NCBI GenBank assembly: GCA_029204225.1
Contig: CM055103.1
Span: forward strand, 23,430,663-23,494,662
Length of the DNA stretch: 64,000 nt
Origin: Diphasiastrum complanatum
Taxonomy: Eukaryota > Streptophyta > Lycopodiopsida > Lycopodiales > Lycopodiaceae
Reading direction: 5' to 3'
Under the pieces are notes generated by a model. The model worked only from the letters and a program-made list of their open reading frames with translations. It was not told the origin of the DNA and ran no database searches. Positions 1 through 10,545 of this stretch are shown here, piece after piece. A program made the position numbers and the translations under genes. The first letter of the stretch is position 1. Each line of letters starts with the position of its first letter.

Positions 1-1784
1 GGAGTTGGGACTATTTTCACAAACCCATCCATGCAGTAGCCGACATGTTCCACCCCTTATGGCGCTCTACCAAACGACGTGATGACTCGGAGCTCCACTG
101 AGGATGGGTGGAGTATTTCGAGCGAGTATGGCCTGGCCCAGGAATCCCAAACTAATTTTAGAGTTAACTTTAGGGTGCTTTGATCATTCAAACTTCTACG
201 ATCTTGTTGTTATCTACACTGACACATGATACGGTTCTTTTACAACCAAGTCCCATCCTTAAGCAACATCAAGTTCGAGCGAGGCGTAGAGCAGTGCTAG
301 ATTTCGGGGGGACCAATTGCTTCTTGTGATGTGGTGGGGGGTGTGCTCACAGATCTCCACCTTGTGAGAACTGGAGCACTTGGTCCATGCATGGAACTGG
401 CTCTTGATCAATCAATGCATGTGGCAGGTGTACATGTCCAATAATGCACAGATGTTGCGAAGCTATGAAACAAAGGGGGAGTTTGTTGGAGGTTAGTTCA
501 TGTTTTACTTTGGTGTTGGTATGCATTGAGATATGTGTGCCTAATGACATGGATCTTATGATATGAATGTACGCCACCACAATGATCCCATAACGCATCT
601 ATACTATATAAAAACCAAAGGCTGCAAATTAAAGTAGTTAAGCTTGCGGACCCTTGACAGATACTTGCTCCTCATGTGTCAAAAAATCAGTGCGCTCAGC
701 TCCGCATTCCTGGCCTAAACCGTAAACTCTACAATAGACAGTGACCTGTATAGTGCATGGTATCTGGCAAAAATAGGGTTCCATAATGCATAATTTTTTT
801 TTAATCACTGTTGAATTAACCTTTTAAAAACCTATAATGTGACACCCATTTAATTTTATTTTTTTTAAATAGTATTCTGGGACAATCCCGGAACACAATC
901 CGGAATGTGTTCCGGAATGTGGAGTGCAATTATGGTTTAAGCATTTCACTATTGATACATATTAGTCACTATTTCTCATCATCAAACTAAGTTGTGTAGG
1001 GTAAAATGCCCAGTGGAGACATAATTGTAAGAAAGGTAAAGTTAGTCATAGTTGGTAAAAATGTACTAACCTTATGCAATAATATCGTTAACCTAAGATT
1101 CATGCTATGATCACATTCAGAGTTGAATAACAAGTGTCAAATAAATTCTTTCCCTCACTAGATACATAAAACCTCTGAAGTCGGATAGAAAGACACTTAA
1201 GCGTTGATGCAAACCTTCTTACATTATTTGGCAAATCTACACATGAAGACTACACCAGGCAGGTTATGGTTGTTAATCTCTCCAAGAATCAGACCAAACA
1301 CTCTTCTGTATGGATGCGAAGAAGTATACATATTGGACATCAAGCTGATTGAATTCAAAAGTTAGAGAAAATTCTGAAAGTTTCTTAGTAACGAAGGTTT
1401 GTTTTTAGGTTCATGATGTGGACTAAATTTTAACAGATACGTCAACGGCAGAAAATCGCACTCACCTAAAAAAGAAAGGATGCCTTAAATGAACTTTGTC
1501 AAGGGAAAACTAAAGAGAGTTAAAGGCGGAGTTTCAGGGATCAAAACGGGAAGCTAAAGCATTAGCTGGGAAATCTTTGGGCTGTAGTAGACACCAGATC
1601 CTTGTCACACATTTGAAGAGGTAAGAGTGAATAAATTATTTGAAGAACAACCTAAAAGTACATCTCTAATGTTTATAGTTGACAAACACAACTACGACAA
1701 CTACGAGAACGACGAGAAAATTGATGTGCTAAGAGAAGATGAGTGCATTTTAGACAGACTCTCTTTGAAGTAGTAAAACATCAC
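1..1784. other. Host intron or 3' flank, no gene seen
   Basis: I recognise no exon or TE domain here. Around 880-920 there is a short cluster of CCGGAA/TTCCGG motifs. The small open frames lack support from splice sites or known domains. Confidence 0.5.
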
Positions 1785-1857
1785 CTGTGGAAGAAGACGT
1801 CCAACCAGCTCAGCTGAAAGTTTCCTAACATCTTCAAACTCGAGAAGAGCACACATT
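1785..1857 (-). CDS. Host gene exon H9
   Basis: The 73-bp segment follows acceptor ATGGCATGCAG and ends at donor GTGATG. It reads MCALLEFEDVRKLSAELVGR then LLPQ, ending in phase 0. LEFEDVRKLSAELVGR is a clear helical-repeat segment. The next exon was not recognised in the 1.78 kb to the left and may lie outside the window. Confidence 0.85.
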
Positions 1858-1948
1858 CTGCATGCCATTAAAATCAAGTAATATATAAGTATGGCTTCCA
1901 GTGCAAGGATAGCATCCATATCTTCATAGTAGTAAGGCATTAACTTAC

Positions 1949-1991
1949 CTGTTTACCAATATACTTGCAATTGAAGTTGATTCTGTTGAAA
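1949..1991 (-). CDS. Host gene exon H8 (43-bp exon)
   Basis: This very short exon lies between acceptor GTGACTGCAG and the near-consensus donor CAG|GTAAGT. It is 2 nt + 13 codons + 2 nt and reads STESTSIASILVN. Its length of 3n+1 is exactly what is needed to link H7 (ends phase 1) with H9 (starts phase 2). The intron to H7 is 14.2 kb and filled with LINE and gypsy sequence; the intron to H9 is about 91 bp. Confidence 0.75.
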
Positions 1992-2832
1992 CTGCAGTCA
2001 CGAAGAGATTTGAGATTAACAGTTATAAATGCATCAACATATAGCAGTAACTTCATATCTCCCTACGCTATGTTATGTAAAGAGTATCTTCCTAGACTAT
2101 GTTGTGTAAAGAACATTGCTGCTATGCAAAAACTGACAGGAGATGTGCATCAAGTTATGCAGCAGCACCCTTCATTGCTAAAAGTATCGTGCAAGTTAAG
2201 GAATATTATCATGTTGTATAGGATATAAAAGGCATTATAAATGATCCAAATGCACATACATGTAAGAGCACTACAATATGTACATTTTGTAGCATATTAT
2301 ATGGTATAGCCCATAATACAAAATACATGTTCCAAACGTTATAGGACATCTGGCTCCATACATACAAACCTGATCAAAATTCTTTCATTCATCCCATTTC
2401 AGGCTTCTTGGGAGCCACATGTTTTTTTTATTTTTACACACCTACTTTTGTTAGCTCATAGTTAGGTTGTAGTGAACAGATTGAGGCTATTTCTATTGCT
2501 TGGTTGACTTGTTCAAGGGCATGTAGCAGTACTTAACAAGTTTCCTTTTTTTACTTGCATTATTTTTTTCCACGCATTTTTTGCAATTTCGAAACAAGGT
2601 TTGCCATACGAGCATGCATATGCTTAGGGCTACCATTGTTATTGTAGAGGCAGACAGAGGTCAACATTGCATTTGGCTCTCTTCTAGCTCCAGAGAGGGC
2701 TCCAGCTCCATGTTACGATAAGAGGATAGCCAATCTGACTAGGAGTCCACACTATATGTCAGAACTGTGTAACTCGCAAATATGGAAGTAGTTCTCTTTT
2801 AAACGTTTGAGGCATTATGAGTATTGATTTTT

Positions 2833-2833
<1 letters not shown>
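1992..2833. other. Host intron, unique-looking
   Basis: AT-rich sequence between exon H8 and the (CT)n repeat at the left edge of LINE L1. No coding or repeat family was recognised. Confidence 0.5.

Positions 2834-2901
<68 letters not shown>
2834..2901 (+). repeat. (CT)n microsatellite at the 5' edge of LINE L1
   Basis: This is 68 bp of uninterrupted CT. The left flank shows no LINE sequence, and the right flank enters directly into LINE ORF1 C-terminal coding sequence. It is therefore a 5' junction repeat of a 5'-truncated copy. Confidence 0.95.
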
Positions 2902-2904
<3 letters not shown>

Positions 2905-3122
2905 CTGCCTACGCGGTACCACTATCTACATGGACGACGACCTCACGTATATCCAGGTGGAGGAGAGACGTAAGGCCTTTCAGGTAGCCCGTGAGTCTGG
3001 CAGACGAGTTACTTACCGTGATGGACGAATGCGCTTTCTTGGTAGCACTCCTAGCAGCTCACAGTGCTAGGGATTTGGGGTCCCCGGGTTCAGGAGTGCC
3101 CCGGGGCCCCATCCACACCATC

Positions 3123-3640
3123 TCTGGATTGGAGTTTGGAACTGCGATGGTATACACTCATCTTCCATAGCTGGCGACCTGATTGATTTCATCACTGGTA
3201 GAGACTTATTGTTTTTTATGGAGACTCACGAACGTCAGGAGAGGATACAGATGGGATTCCGTATTTAGGCCTGAGACTAGATCAGCTAGTGGCCGTGGAT
3301 CCGGAGGGGTGGCATGCCTATACAGGGAGTCTCTTCATCGGAGTATTGAGTTCATCATACATGACGAGCATGCACGTTATATCTGGATTCGTATTGTTGG
3401 ACATGACATTGGTTTGGATAGGGACCTCTTTGTAGCAGCATGTTACTTTCCTCCAGAGTCTTCATCTTTTGCAAAGGGCACAGGTTCACCATACCTTGAT
3501 TTGTCACCCGATATTATCAGATTCACAGAGCGAGGGCATATTCTCCTCACTGGGGATTTTAATGCTCGAACCTCCTCATGACAGTTAGAGTTTTATGACA
3601 TCACCGACCAGCTCCGCATTCACGCCCTCGATAGCGACGA
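3123..3640 (+). pseudogene. LINE L1 ORF2 endonuclease domain, N-terminal part
   Basis: This resembles an apurinic-type (exonuclease-endonuclease-phosphatase) LINE endonuclease, which nicks target DNA to prime reverse transcription. A conceptual WNCDGI near 3135 and METHER near 3219 are followed by a frameshift. The open segment 3183-3581 then carries GGVACLYRES, VAACYFPPES and the catalytic-region motif GDFNAR. A stop at 3579-3581 breaks the domain. Confidence 0.85.
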
Positions 3641-3641
3641 G

Positions 3642-5174
3642 ATGGGAGTTACCAGGATTTCAGAGGACAGCTTGGGACCTATTACCCCCTATGGTGAGCA
3701 TTTGTTGCAGTTTGGAGAGGCACATGAGTTAGCCATTTACAATGGCCTAACTTGCTGGCCAGATTCCGGCAGTTATACATTTCACAGTGGCGGACATAGT
3801 GTTTTAGACCACCTCATGGGATCACCATCCTCCATACCTCTCATCTCTGATTTTCACATCTCCCCCACCACTCTCTCTGATCACTCCTACCTCTCCTTCG
3901 CTATTGGTCGCCTCCCACCCCCCCAGTTATCCTCACATCCCCTACTTTCTCGTGCACCCAGGTATACATTCAGCTCTCTATATGCACCCGTCTACCAGGA
4001 ATTTCTTTCCTCCCTATTTCATTCCTTTCCGCATGATAGCACAGTCGAGACTAAAGCAGATTTCCTTAGCACCTCTCTTCATACCGCTACTTCCCTAGCC
4101 TTTCCATCTAAGACACATAAAGGCAAACACACACGTCCCTCATCCCTACGTCCTCCACACCCCCCATGGTATGATACCGAGTGTCGCTCTCTACATCATC
4201 TTGTCACCCATGCCCGCATTCATGAACCTCACCTCCTTCGCTCCACCCGACGCTCTCTCCGTCGCACACTCCGCCTAAAAAAACGTGCTTTTGATGACTC
4301 TGAGGGAAAACGTCTTGTTGACCTTCTCTTCAGTTCCTCTTCAGGCGCCTTTTGGCGTGAGTTTATCCCTCGTGCTCCACCACCCCTCTTGGAAGACCTT
4401 CGCATATGGACCGACTACGCTACCAGCCTATATACCATACCTACTGACGCACCCATCTCTATCTCCCCTCGTCCCTCTGAGTTTACCTTCTTCACCGCTG
4501 ACATGGTACTTGCGGCCATCAAGAGAATGAAAACCAAAAAATCAAGAGACACCGAAGACCTCAAATCTGAACTCCTAATCCATGCTTCCGAACTCCTTGC
4601 TCCCACCCTAGCCACTCTCCTCAATTCCGCTGTTGTCTCTGGCTTCCCTTCATCCTGGTGCACCAACATCATCCACCCTATCCATAAAAATGGTGATCCC
4701 ATGACTCCTGGTAACTACCGCACTATCATGATCGGGCACGTCCTCACTAAGCTTTATGGCACCATACTCCAGTCTGCAGTAAGTTCAGAGGCGGAATCCA
4801 GGAGATTACATGCATTGGGACAGGCAGGTTTCCGAGCTCATTACTCTACCACTGACCATATTTTCACACTTCGAGCTTTGATTGAGGAAGCCAAGCACAG
4901 GAAAGAAAAGGTTTACTGTTGTTTTGTGGACTTTAGGAAAGCCTTTGACTCTATACCACGCTCCCTGCTCATTCAGCGACTTCGAAATCTTGGTTTCTCC
5001 ATGGATATTGTTCTGGCGGTGATGGCTCTTTACGAAAAAGTCCTGGGATGTTTCCGACATGGTAGTGGCATCTCTGATCATATTTGGAGCACCATTGGGG
5101 TGAAACAGGGTTGCTCTCTTTCGCCGGTCCTTTTTGGATTGTACATTGATGAGTTGGAGCGAGCCATCGCATAG
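3642..5174 (+). pseudogene. LINE L1 ORF2: endonuclease end plus reverse transcriptase
   Basis: The 510-codon open frame begins in the endonuclease (SDHSYLSF motif near 3870) and continues through a linker into the RT. RT motifs: HKNGDP and GNYRTI (about 4687-4720), QAGFRAHYSTTDHIF, motif A FVDFRKAFDS (about 4924), motif B GVKQGCSLSPVLFG (about 5098). A TAG at 5172-5174 stops it just before motif C (YADDVV at about 5226). LINE copy L7 has a TAG at the same place, although that copy's motif C is altered. The domain order and motifs are L1-clade. Confidence 0.88.
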
Positions 5175-5747
5175 TGTGGCGGAGCTGGATGTAGACTCGG
5201 CACCATCTTGATTGCTATTCTCTTGTATGCGGATGATGTGGTACTAGTATCCCCAACCAGAGAGTGACCAGGGCTATCGACTGTCGTGGTTCTCACAGGC
5301 GTCCCATTTCCTCCTTGATTCATTTGGCATATCCATCACAGAGCTCCCTTCGGGCACCCACCAGTATATCAGGCGCTTCTTATATAGAGCGTATCTCAAC
5401 CGCACTTGGAGGCGACAGCTTGGGGTTAAACCCGCCTATTACTGGACAGATTTCATTGAGCTTGACACAGCACGGTTCCCTGTTTTGCCACACTATTTGG
5501 ACTCGGGGTTATCACATAGCCTCATATTTACCTTGGGACAGCTCCGCGTATCATCACATCAGCTGGCTATTGAGACTGGGAGATTCCAGGGCACCCCGAG
5601 AGAGGAGCGGATTTGTCAGTTTTGTTCCTTGGGTGACGTGGAGTCGGAGGATCACTTTATCTTTAGGTGCCCTGTGTATTACGAGATCAGAGGGAGATAT
5701 CACTGTTTGTTTCGTGACACACCTGTCACACTACGATCCCTCCTAGT
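5175..5747 (+). pseudogene. LINE L1 ORF2 motif C and C-terminal zinc knuckle, first copy
   Basis: After the stop, the frame continues with YADDVVLVS, then a deletion joins it near 5264 to the distal C-terminal region. That region reads GTHQYIRR, ending in a Cys-His knuckle ICQFCSLGDVESEDHFIFRC (about 5608-5670). The knuckle spacing CX2C...HX4C is usual at the end of plant L1 ORF2 proteins. Confidence 0.85.
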
Positions 5748-6660
5748 TCAGCTAGAGCGGTTTTGCTTCCGGAAGTCCATTCGGGATGCTCGGAGTACGT
5801 GAAGACTTTTTGATACCATTGCCACCCCCACAGCCTTATATGCAGCAAAGACATGGTGTACCGGTCTTTCCTCCTCACACTGGGCCAGTATCTCAAGATT
5901 ACAGACTACCATGTTAGCTCGTATGAATTGGGGAAGCCCTCTGTTCCGCATGAGATTCTCCTTGCCGAGTTTGCGGTTCCACCTATACAGATAGACGCAG
6001 CTTTCCAACTTATTGCATATATGCAGAGAGTTCAGGCACTTCCAGTTGCAGAGGAGAGATATACACAAATAGCACTTGCTTCTTCACATTCTCTTCATGA
6101 TCAGGGTTACAGGCTGTCATGGTTTTCTTAGGCACCCACCTCCTTCTTGAGTCATTTGGTATCTCCATTACAAATCTTCCCTCCGGTACTCACTAGTATA
6201 TCAGACGCTTTTTATACCATACATGGAGACGACAGTTGGGGGTTAAGCCCAACTATTATCAGCAGACTCATTTCATTGAGTTAGACATAGCAGGGTTCCC
6301 AGTTTTGCCACAATATTTGGACTCAGGATTATCACACAACCTCAAATTCACATTGGGCCAACTCCGTGTATCATCACATCAGTTGAGACCGAGAGGTTCC
6401 ATGGTATTTCGAGAGAGAAGCAGATCTGCCAGTTATGCTCTTTGGGTGAGGTGGAGTTTGAGGAGCATTTAATCTTTAGGTGCCTTGTATACTATGAGAT
6501 ACGAGGGAGATACTATTGCATGTTTTGTGAAATGCCCCTCACACTACCATCACTCATAGCGTATGAGGACTCCTGTTGTGTTGCACTTATTGATACGAGA
6601 GATGTTCCTACTACGATGAGATCTATGCCAGATAGCTTGGCAATCAGGTAGAGTCCGAGG
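5748..6660 (+). pseudogene. LINE C-terminal region, second overlapping copy
   Basis: This starts with LVQLERFCFRKSIRDA and ALYAAKTWC. It repeats the region up to a zinc knuckle ICQLCSLGEVEFEEHLIFRC near 6430. Several frameshifts split it. It duplicates content already present at 5264-5747, so it is either a second truncated LINE or a rearranged piece. A short further knuckle-like scrap (ESEDHFLFRC) follows at about 6650-6690. Confidence 0.8.
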
Positions 6661-6825
6661 ATCATTTCTTATTCAGATGTCGAATCTATTATGAGAAAGT
6701 AAAAGTGGAGTTAGAGAAATAAGGGTTCAGTTGATTTTTGCCCTTTTTCCTGAACTATGTTGCCTTCTCATAGGATTTAAATAGTATTTTTCTAGCGTGT
6801 CGCAAAACTGGCAATGGTATCTCCC

Positions 6826-7632
6826 TCTAATCTCATATTATACAAGGCACCTAAAGATAAAGTGCTCGTCCAACTCCACCTCATCCAAGGAACATAATTG
6901 GAAAATCCGCTCCGCTCTTGGGGATACCATGGAACCTCCCAATCTCAATAGCCAATTAATATGATGATGCGCAGAGCTGTCCCAATGTAAATCTGAGGCT
7001 GTGATAATCCCGAGTCCAAATAGTGTGGCAAAACTGGGAACCCTGTCATGTCTAGCTCAATAAAATGAGTCCAGTAATAGTCGGTCGGGTTTAACCCCAA
7101 GCTGTCGCCTCCAAGTACGATCGAGATATGCTCGGTATAAGAAGTGTATGATATACTGATGAGTACCTGAGGGGAGCTCTGTAATGGAGATACCAAATGA
7201 CTCAAGGAGGAAGTGGGATGCTTGGGAGAAACACGATAGCCTGTATCCCTGATCATCAAGGTAGTGTGAGGAAGCAAGCACTATCTATGTATATCTCGCA
7301 TCTGCATCTAGAAGCGCCTGAACTCTCTGAATATATGCAACAAGCTGGAAAGCTGCATCTGTTTGAATGGGTGGAACAACAAACTCTACAAGAAGGATCT
7401 CGTGTGGAACAAAGGGCTTCGCCCGAATCATACGAGCTAACATGGTGGTTTGTGATCGTGAGATGCTGGCCCAGTGTGATGAGGGAAGACTGGTACACCA
7501 TGTCGTTGTTGCATACAAGGTTGTGGGGGTGACAATGGTATCAAAAAGTCTACACTTAATTCGAGCATCTCGAATGGACTTCCTGACGCAAAACTGCTCT
7601 AGCTGAACAAGGGAGGAATGCCCCTTCCCAAG
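6826..7632 (-). pseudogene. LINE copy L2: C-terminal region in reverse orientation
   Basis: Reading leftwards from 7632, the minus strand has [14 protein letters not shown]-like sequence, HVSSYDSGEA, the SWFSQASHFLLESFGI region, and then YLDSGLS and the knuckle region near 6840-6900. Together with 5748-6660 it makes an inverted pair of LINE C-terminal regions. Its 5' side abuts gypsy element C, so no LINE 5' junction repeat is visible. Confidence 0.82.
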
Positions 7633-8152
7633 TCAAGTGGTACTCATGTAAAACCTTCTTTAAGCGTGAAACATGAAAAATAGGATGAACCGTACAACCA
7701 ACAGGCAAATCCAATTCATAAGCAACGCTATTAATATTTTTAACAATTTTCCAAGGTCCACAGTATCTAGGTGACAACTTATAACACTTCCCTGTCTTTA
7801 GGGTTTTCGAGTCCTTTGGAATCTTGAAAAATACCATATCTCCTTCCTCGAACTCTCTTGGCGTACAATCCAGATCAGCATATGTCTTTGCCCGATCCAT
7901 CGCCGCTTTTACATTTTCCTTTGCTAACTCCAACATCTGTTGCATGTGAGTTAGAAATTCCATAGCACTAGGTGTCTTATGAGGCATACCTATAGTAACT
8001 GGACTGGCTGGTCTAAATCCATAATTTAGCTCAAAAGGACTCATCTTCGTAGATGCATTCTTTTTATCATTATAGGCAAATTCCAACAATGGTAGATAAC
8101 GTTCCCATTGCGTTTGCCTTTCACTCACATACGCCCTAAGCATATCTTCCAA
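7633..8152 (-). pseudogene. Element C integrase C-terminal fragment
   Basis: The open frame starts [20 protein letters not shown] and continues with [12 protein letters not shown] and [20 protein letters not shown], then [11 protein letters not shown] and [11 protein letters not shown]. These are typical of the region after the gypsy integrase core. The last codons run into LINE L2 sequence. No chromodomain is left. Confidence 0.88.
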
Positions 8153-8550
8153 GGCGCATCAAGCAGATCATCTATACGTGGCATAGGATATCGATGTTTA
8201 ACCGTTATCTTGTTTAAACCTCGATAATCCTTAAGACTCATTCTGTAAAGACGTCTATTAACAGGACATGATCCGGTTATTAATTCAATCTTATGTTCAA
8301 CATTCCTCTTAGGAGGTAAAACAGATGGAACATCATCTATGAACACATCAGAAAACTCTCTCCTAATATCTTGATCCAAATTGGCAATACTACTGGTTTG
8401 CACACACTGCATGCTACTCTGAGTAGTATTAGTACACATATCAAGTAGAAAGCAAACACACATGTACTCACAATGGATCCTAAGCAACTGCGTAGCTAAA
8501 ACAAGCAGTCCAGGAGGCACATCCCGCTCACCACGAAGGGAATGCATCAC
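8153..8550 (-). pseudogene. Element C reverse transcriptase N-terminal fragment with two deletions
   Basis: It reads FSDVFIDDVPSVLPPKRNVE, the usual gypsy region ahead of RT, then YRMS joined directly to DYRGLNKITVKHRYPMPRID. About 50 residues normally between these two phrases are missing. After DDLLD the sequence jumps to integrase DNA, so motifs through the catalytic YxDD are gone. Confidence 0.85.
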
Positions 8551-8599
8551 ACCATCTTATCCTAAATCTCTGTACCCTTTCCATCAGCCGTTTCCACTG

Positions 8600-9189
8600 T
8601 GTACTGGTACTGGGATGGTTGAGTATTCACACTTAACTTTCGTACCAAAGTTGAATTCAACACATTATGAGAAGACCTAGTGTCAAATAGAACCTGAACA
8701 TCTCTACCACACCACTATCCTCGCATAACATTAAGAGAAGTGTTAGGAAATTGATACCCTTGGCAAGCCGATTTTGACAAAAGCGCTGGTGCCGTGTCTA
8801 CTCTCCTGACCACCGAAACATTCATGAGGTGTGGAACATCTGAATTGGCTTCCTACTCGATCTCTTCCACTGTCATATGGTCATCACCTTGGTTCATCTG
8901 GTCCACCTTGAGATTATATGTGGTCCACATCAAGTTCCGTGCACATTCCTTCCACCTATGCTACCCCAAACATCCAAAACAGAGGTTCTCCCTCCTTGCA
9001 CGTTCTTGGTCCTGAGGCGACAACATTGAAGGACGCTGACCCTTTTGGGCATTGGGCTGCCCATACAACCCTTTGCCTTTGGGGACCCCTGCACCCTTCC
9101 CCTTTTGGTCACCCCGAGCTTGCCACTGATTGGTTTGACCTTCAAACTCTCTCTTTTTTGTTCCATTTGCCCTTGCGTCCCCAAGGTTG
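8600..9189 (-). pseudogene. Element C gag knuckle and protease remnant
   Basis: CFGCLGWHRWKEC near 8960-9000 resembles a CCHC knuckle with altered spacing. Further on the minus strand, VLFDTRSSHNVLNS (about 8660-8700) matches the retropepsin active-site region, with DTG changed to DTR. Frames are broken. Confidence 0.6.
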
Positions 9190-10000
9190 CTAACCACATG
9201 TACCAGCTACCGCAACAGGACCCGGGCCTCTTTTCCCATCTTCATAATACAAAGCCATCTGGATGGCTCCTGACAAATCATGAGATTGCTCCTTCCGCAC
9301 GAAAGGGCGAATACTCTCTCGAAGTCCCTCCACAAAGTGAAATATTCGCATGTACATAGGAACTTCCTGAGGAATGCGTAACAAAGCCTCTCGGTACGTG
9401 TCTGCATAATCCTGCACGCTCAAGTTACCCTGCTTCAAATAAGTCCATTGTTGCATGGCTCTATTGTTTTCATCCGTAGGCACCCAATTTTGCACAAACA
9501 TTTGCCGGAATGCTTCCCATGTGGTTGGAACTAGGTCATCTTTTCCACCTTCCTCCACCACCTTTGTGCTGACTCTTGAAAACGATATGTGGCTTCAGCA
9601 ATCATCTCAATTTCGTCGTCTATGCCACACATCTGGAATGCTTTCTCCCATTTTTGCAGTTAATTCTCAACGGCATCTGTAGTTCTCATAGATACTGCTC
9701 CAGTAACTTTGAAGGTTTTAGATCCTTGATAGTAGGTAGCTTCCTCTTTCGAAACCCCAACTCAGCTTCATGACCCGTTGACAATGTCCTTTCTGCTTCC
9801 ATAGTTGTACCACTGACTCTCTCAGGAACACTAGCCCCTTTACCTTTGAGTTGCTCCAAAATCAGCTTAAGAATAGCTTCAATAGCATCCACCTTGGAAC
9901 ATACAGCATCTAATCTCTGTGAATCTTGACTGGTGTTGCTTGCGGATGCCATAGCAGAAGAATAGGTATCATAAACAAAGCAAAAACAACCTCTCAGCAC
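9190..10000 (-). pseudogene. Element C gag
   Basis: Two open segments (9686-10000 and 9190-9561) cover gag. The first starts MLRGCFCFVYD; its likely native start is the internal MASASNTSQDSQRL, followed by KVDAIEAILKLILEQLKG. The second carries the retrotransposon gag core, WEAFRQMFVQNWVPTDEN, QDYADTYREALLRIPQE and MRIFHFVEGLRESIRPFVR. A frameshift lies between them. Confidence 0.8.
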
Positions 10001-10479
10001 CTCAAATCACTACACATATAGGTTACCCTGAATTCCTAGAAGAACTGGATAGAATAGACCTCCTACAGCCAAGTTCTGACTACACATAGACTCTTCTTCT
10101 CCAAAAATCAGCAAACTAGGGTTTCAAACTGACAATTGGCAAAAAGCAATGGATGATCACCGAATCAGAAGGCGAAAAGCCCTACCCTACAAGCGACCTA
10201 CCACAAGAAGCTTATTGCAACTAACAGATCTGAAAAATACAGAGTATTGAAGAAGTTACAAACAGATTTATAAATCCTATGTGGGCTGGATTTTCACAAA
10301 AGCGAAGAGAATAATCAAGCCACGTAGTAGAAAATGCTCAAAGGCTGCTAGAAGATCAGCAATCCACCATAGGGCTTCAAATAAGCCAACAGATCACCTG
10401 CAGTAGGGCACTGGCTCTCCAAGAATGCACCAAACCCTAACTGAAGATGCCAAATCCCACACAAGTCTTGAAAGCAACT

Positions 10480-10491
10480 GCTATGATACCA
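10480..10491 (-). other. Primer binding site of element C
   Basis: The minus strand reads TGGTATCATAGC, one mismatch from the initiator-Met tRNA PBS TGGTATCAGAGC. It lies 2 nt inside the end of the LTR stub (...GTGCAACA). Confidence 0.75.
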
Positions 10492-10493
10492 AA

Positions 10494-10545
10494 TGTTGCA
10501 CACAAGCTCACAAACCCTAAGTAAATACACAGAATTACCCAGCAT
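10494..10545 (-). repeat. Element C 5' LTR stub
   Basis: About 50 bp of LTR end, finishing in CAACA on the minus strand. The rest is cut off by the start of element D in the opposite orientation. Confidence 0.55.

Larger units (their letters stand above)
2902..6660 (+). mobile_element. LINE copy L1 (L1-type, 5'-truncated, rearranged)
   Basis: The order is: ORF1 C-terminal end (IYMDDDLTYIQVEERRKAFQ, about 2925-2985), ORF2 endonuclease (about 3123-3900), reverse transcriptase (about 4480-5245), then a jump to the C-terminal zinc-knuckle region (5264-5747). At about 5748 a second, overlapping copy of the C-terminal region begins and runs to about 6660. Several stops and frameshifts are present. 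There is no 3' stem-loop or tail, so the 3' end is lost. It lies in the 14-kb host intron between H7 and H8. Confidence 0.9.
7633..10497 (-). mobile_element. Gypsy element C (deleted Ty3-type retrotransposon)
   Basis: On the minus strand the order is a 5' LTR stub (10494-10545), PBS, leader, gag (10000-9190), knuckle and protease traces (about 9000-8650), RT N-terminal part (8550-8163), then directly the integrase C-terminal part (8152-7633). RT palm, RNase H and integrase core are absent. Its 3' end, including any 3' LTR, is replaced by LINE L2. Confidence 0.87.

Noticed and set aside
2831-3070. Open frame starting MLSLSLSLS, and similar SLSLS or REREREE frames at 14661-15080, 26221-26679 and 51794-52166
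   Set aside because: These are translations of the (CT)n/(GA)n microsatellite; the apparent start lies before the repeat and is not a gene start.
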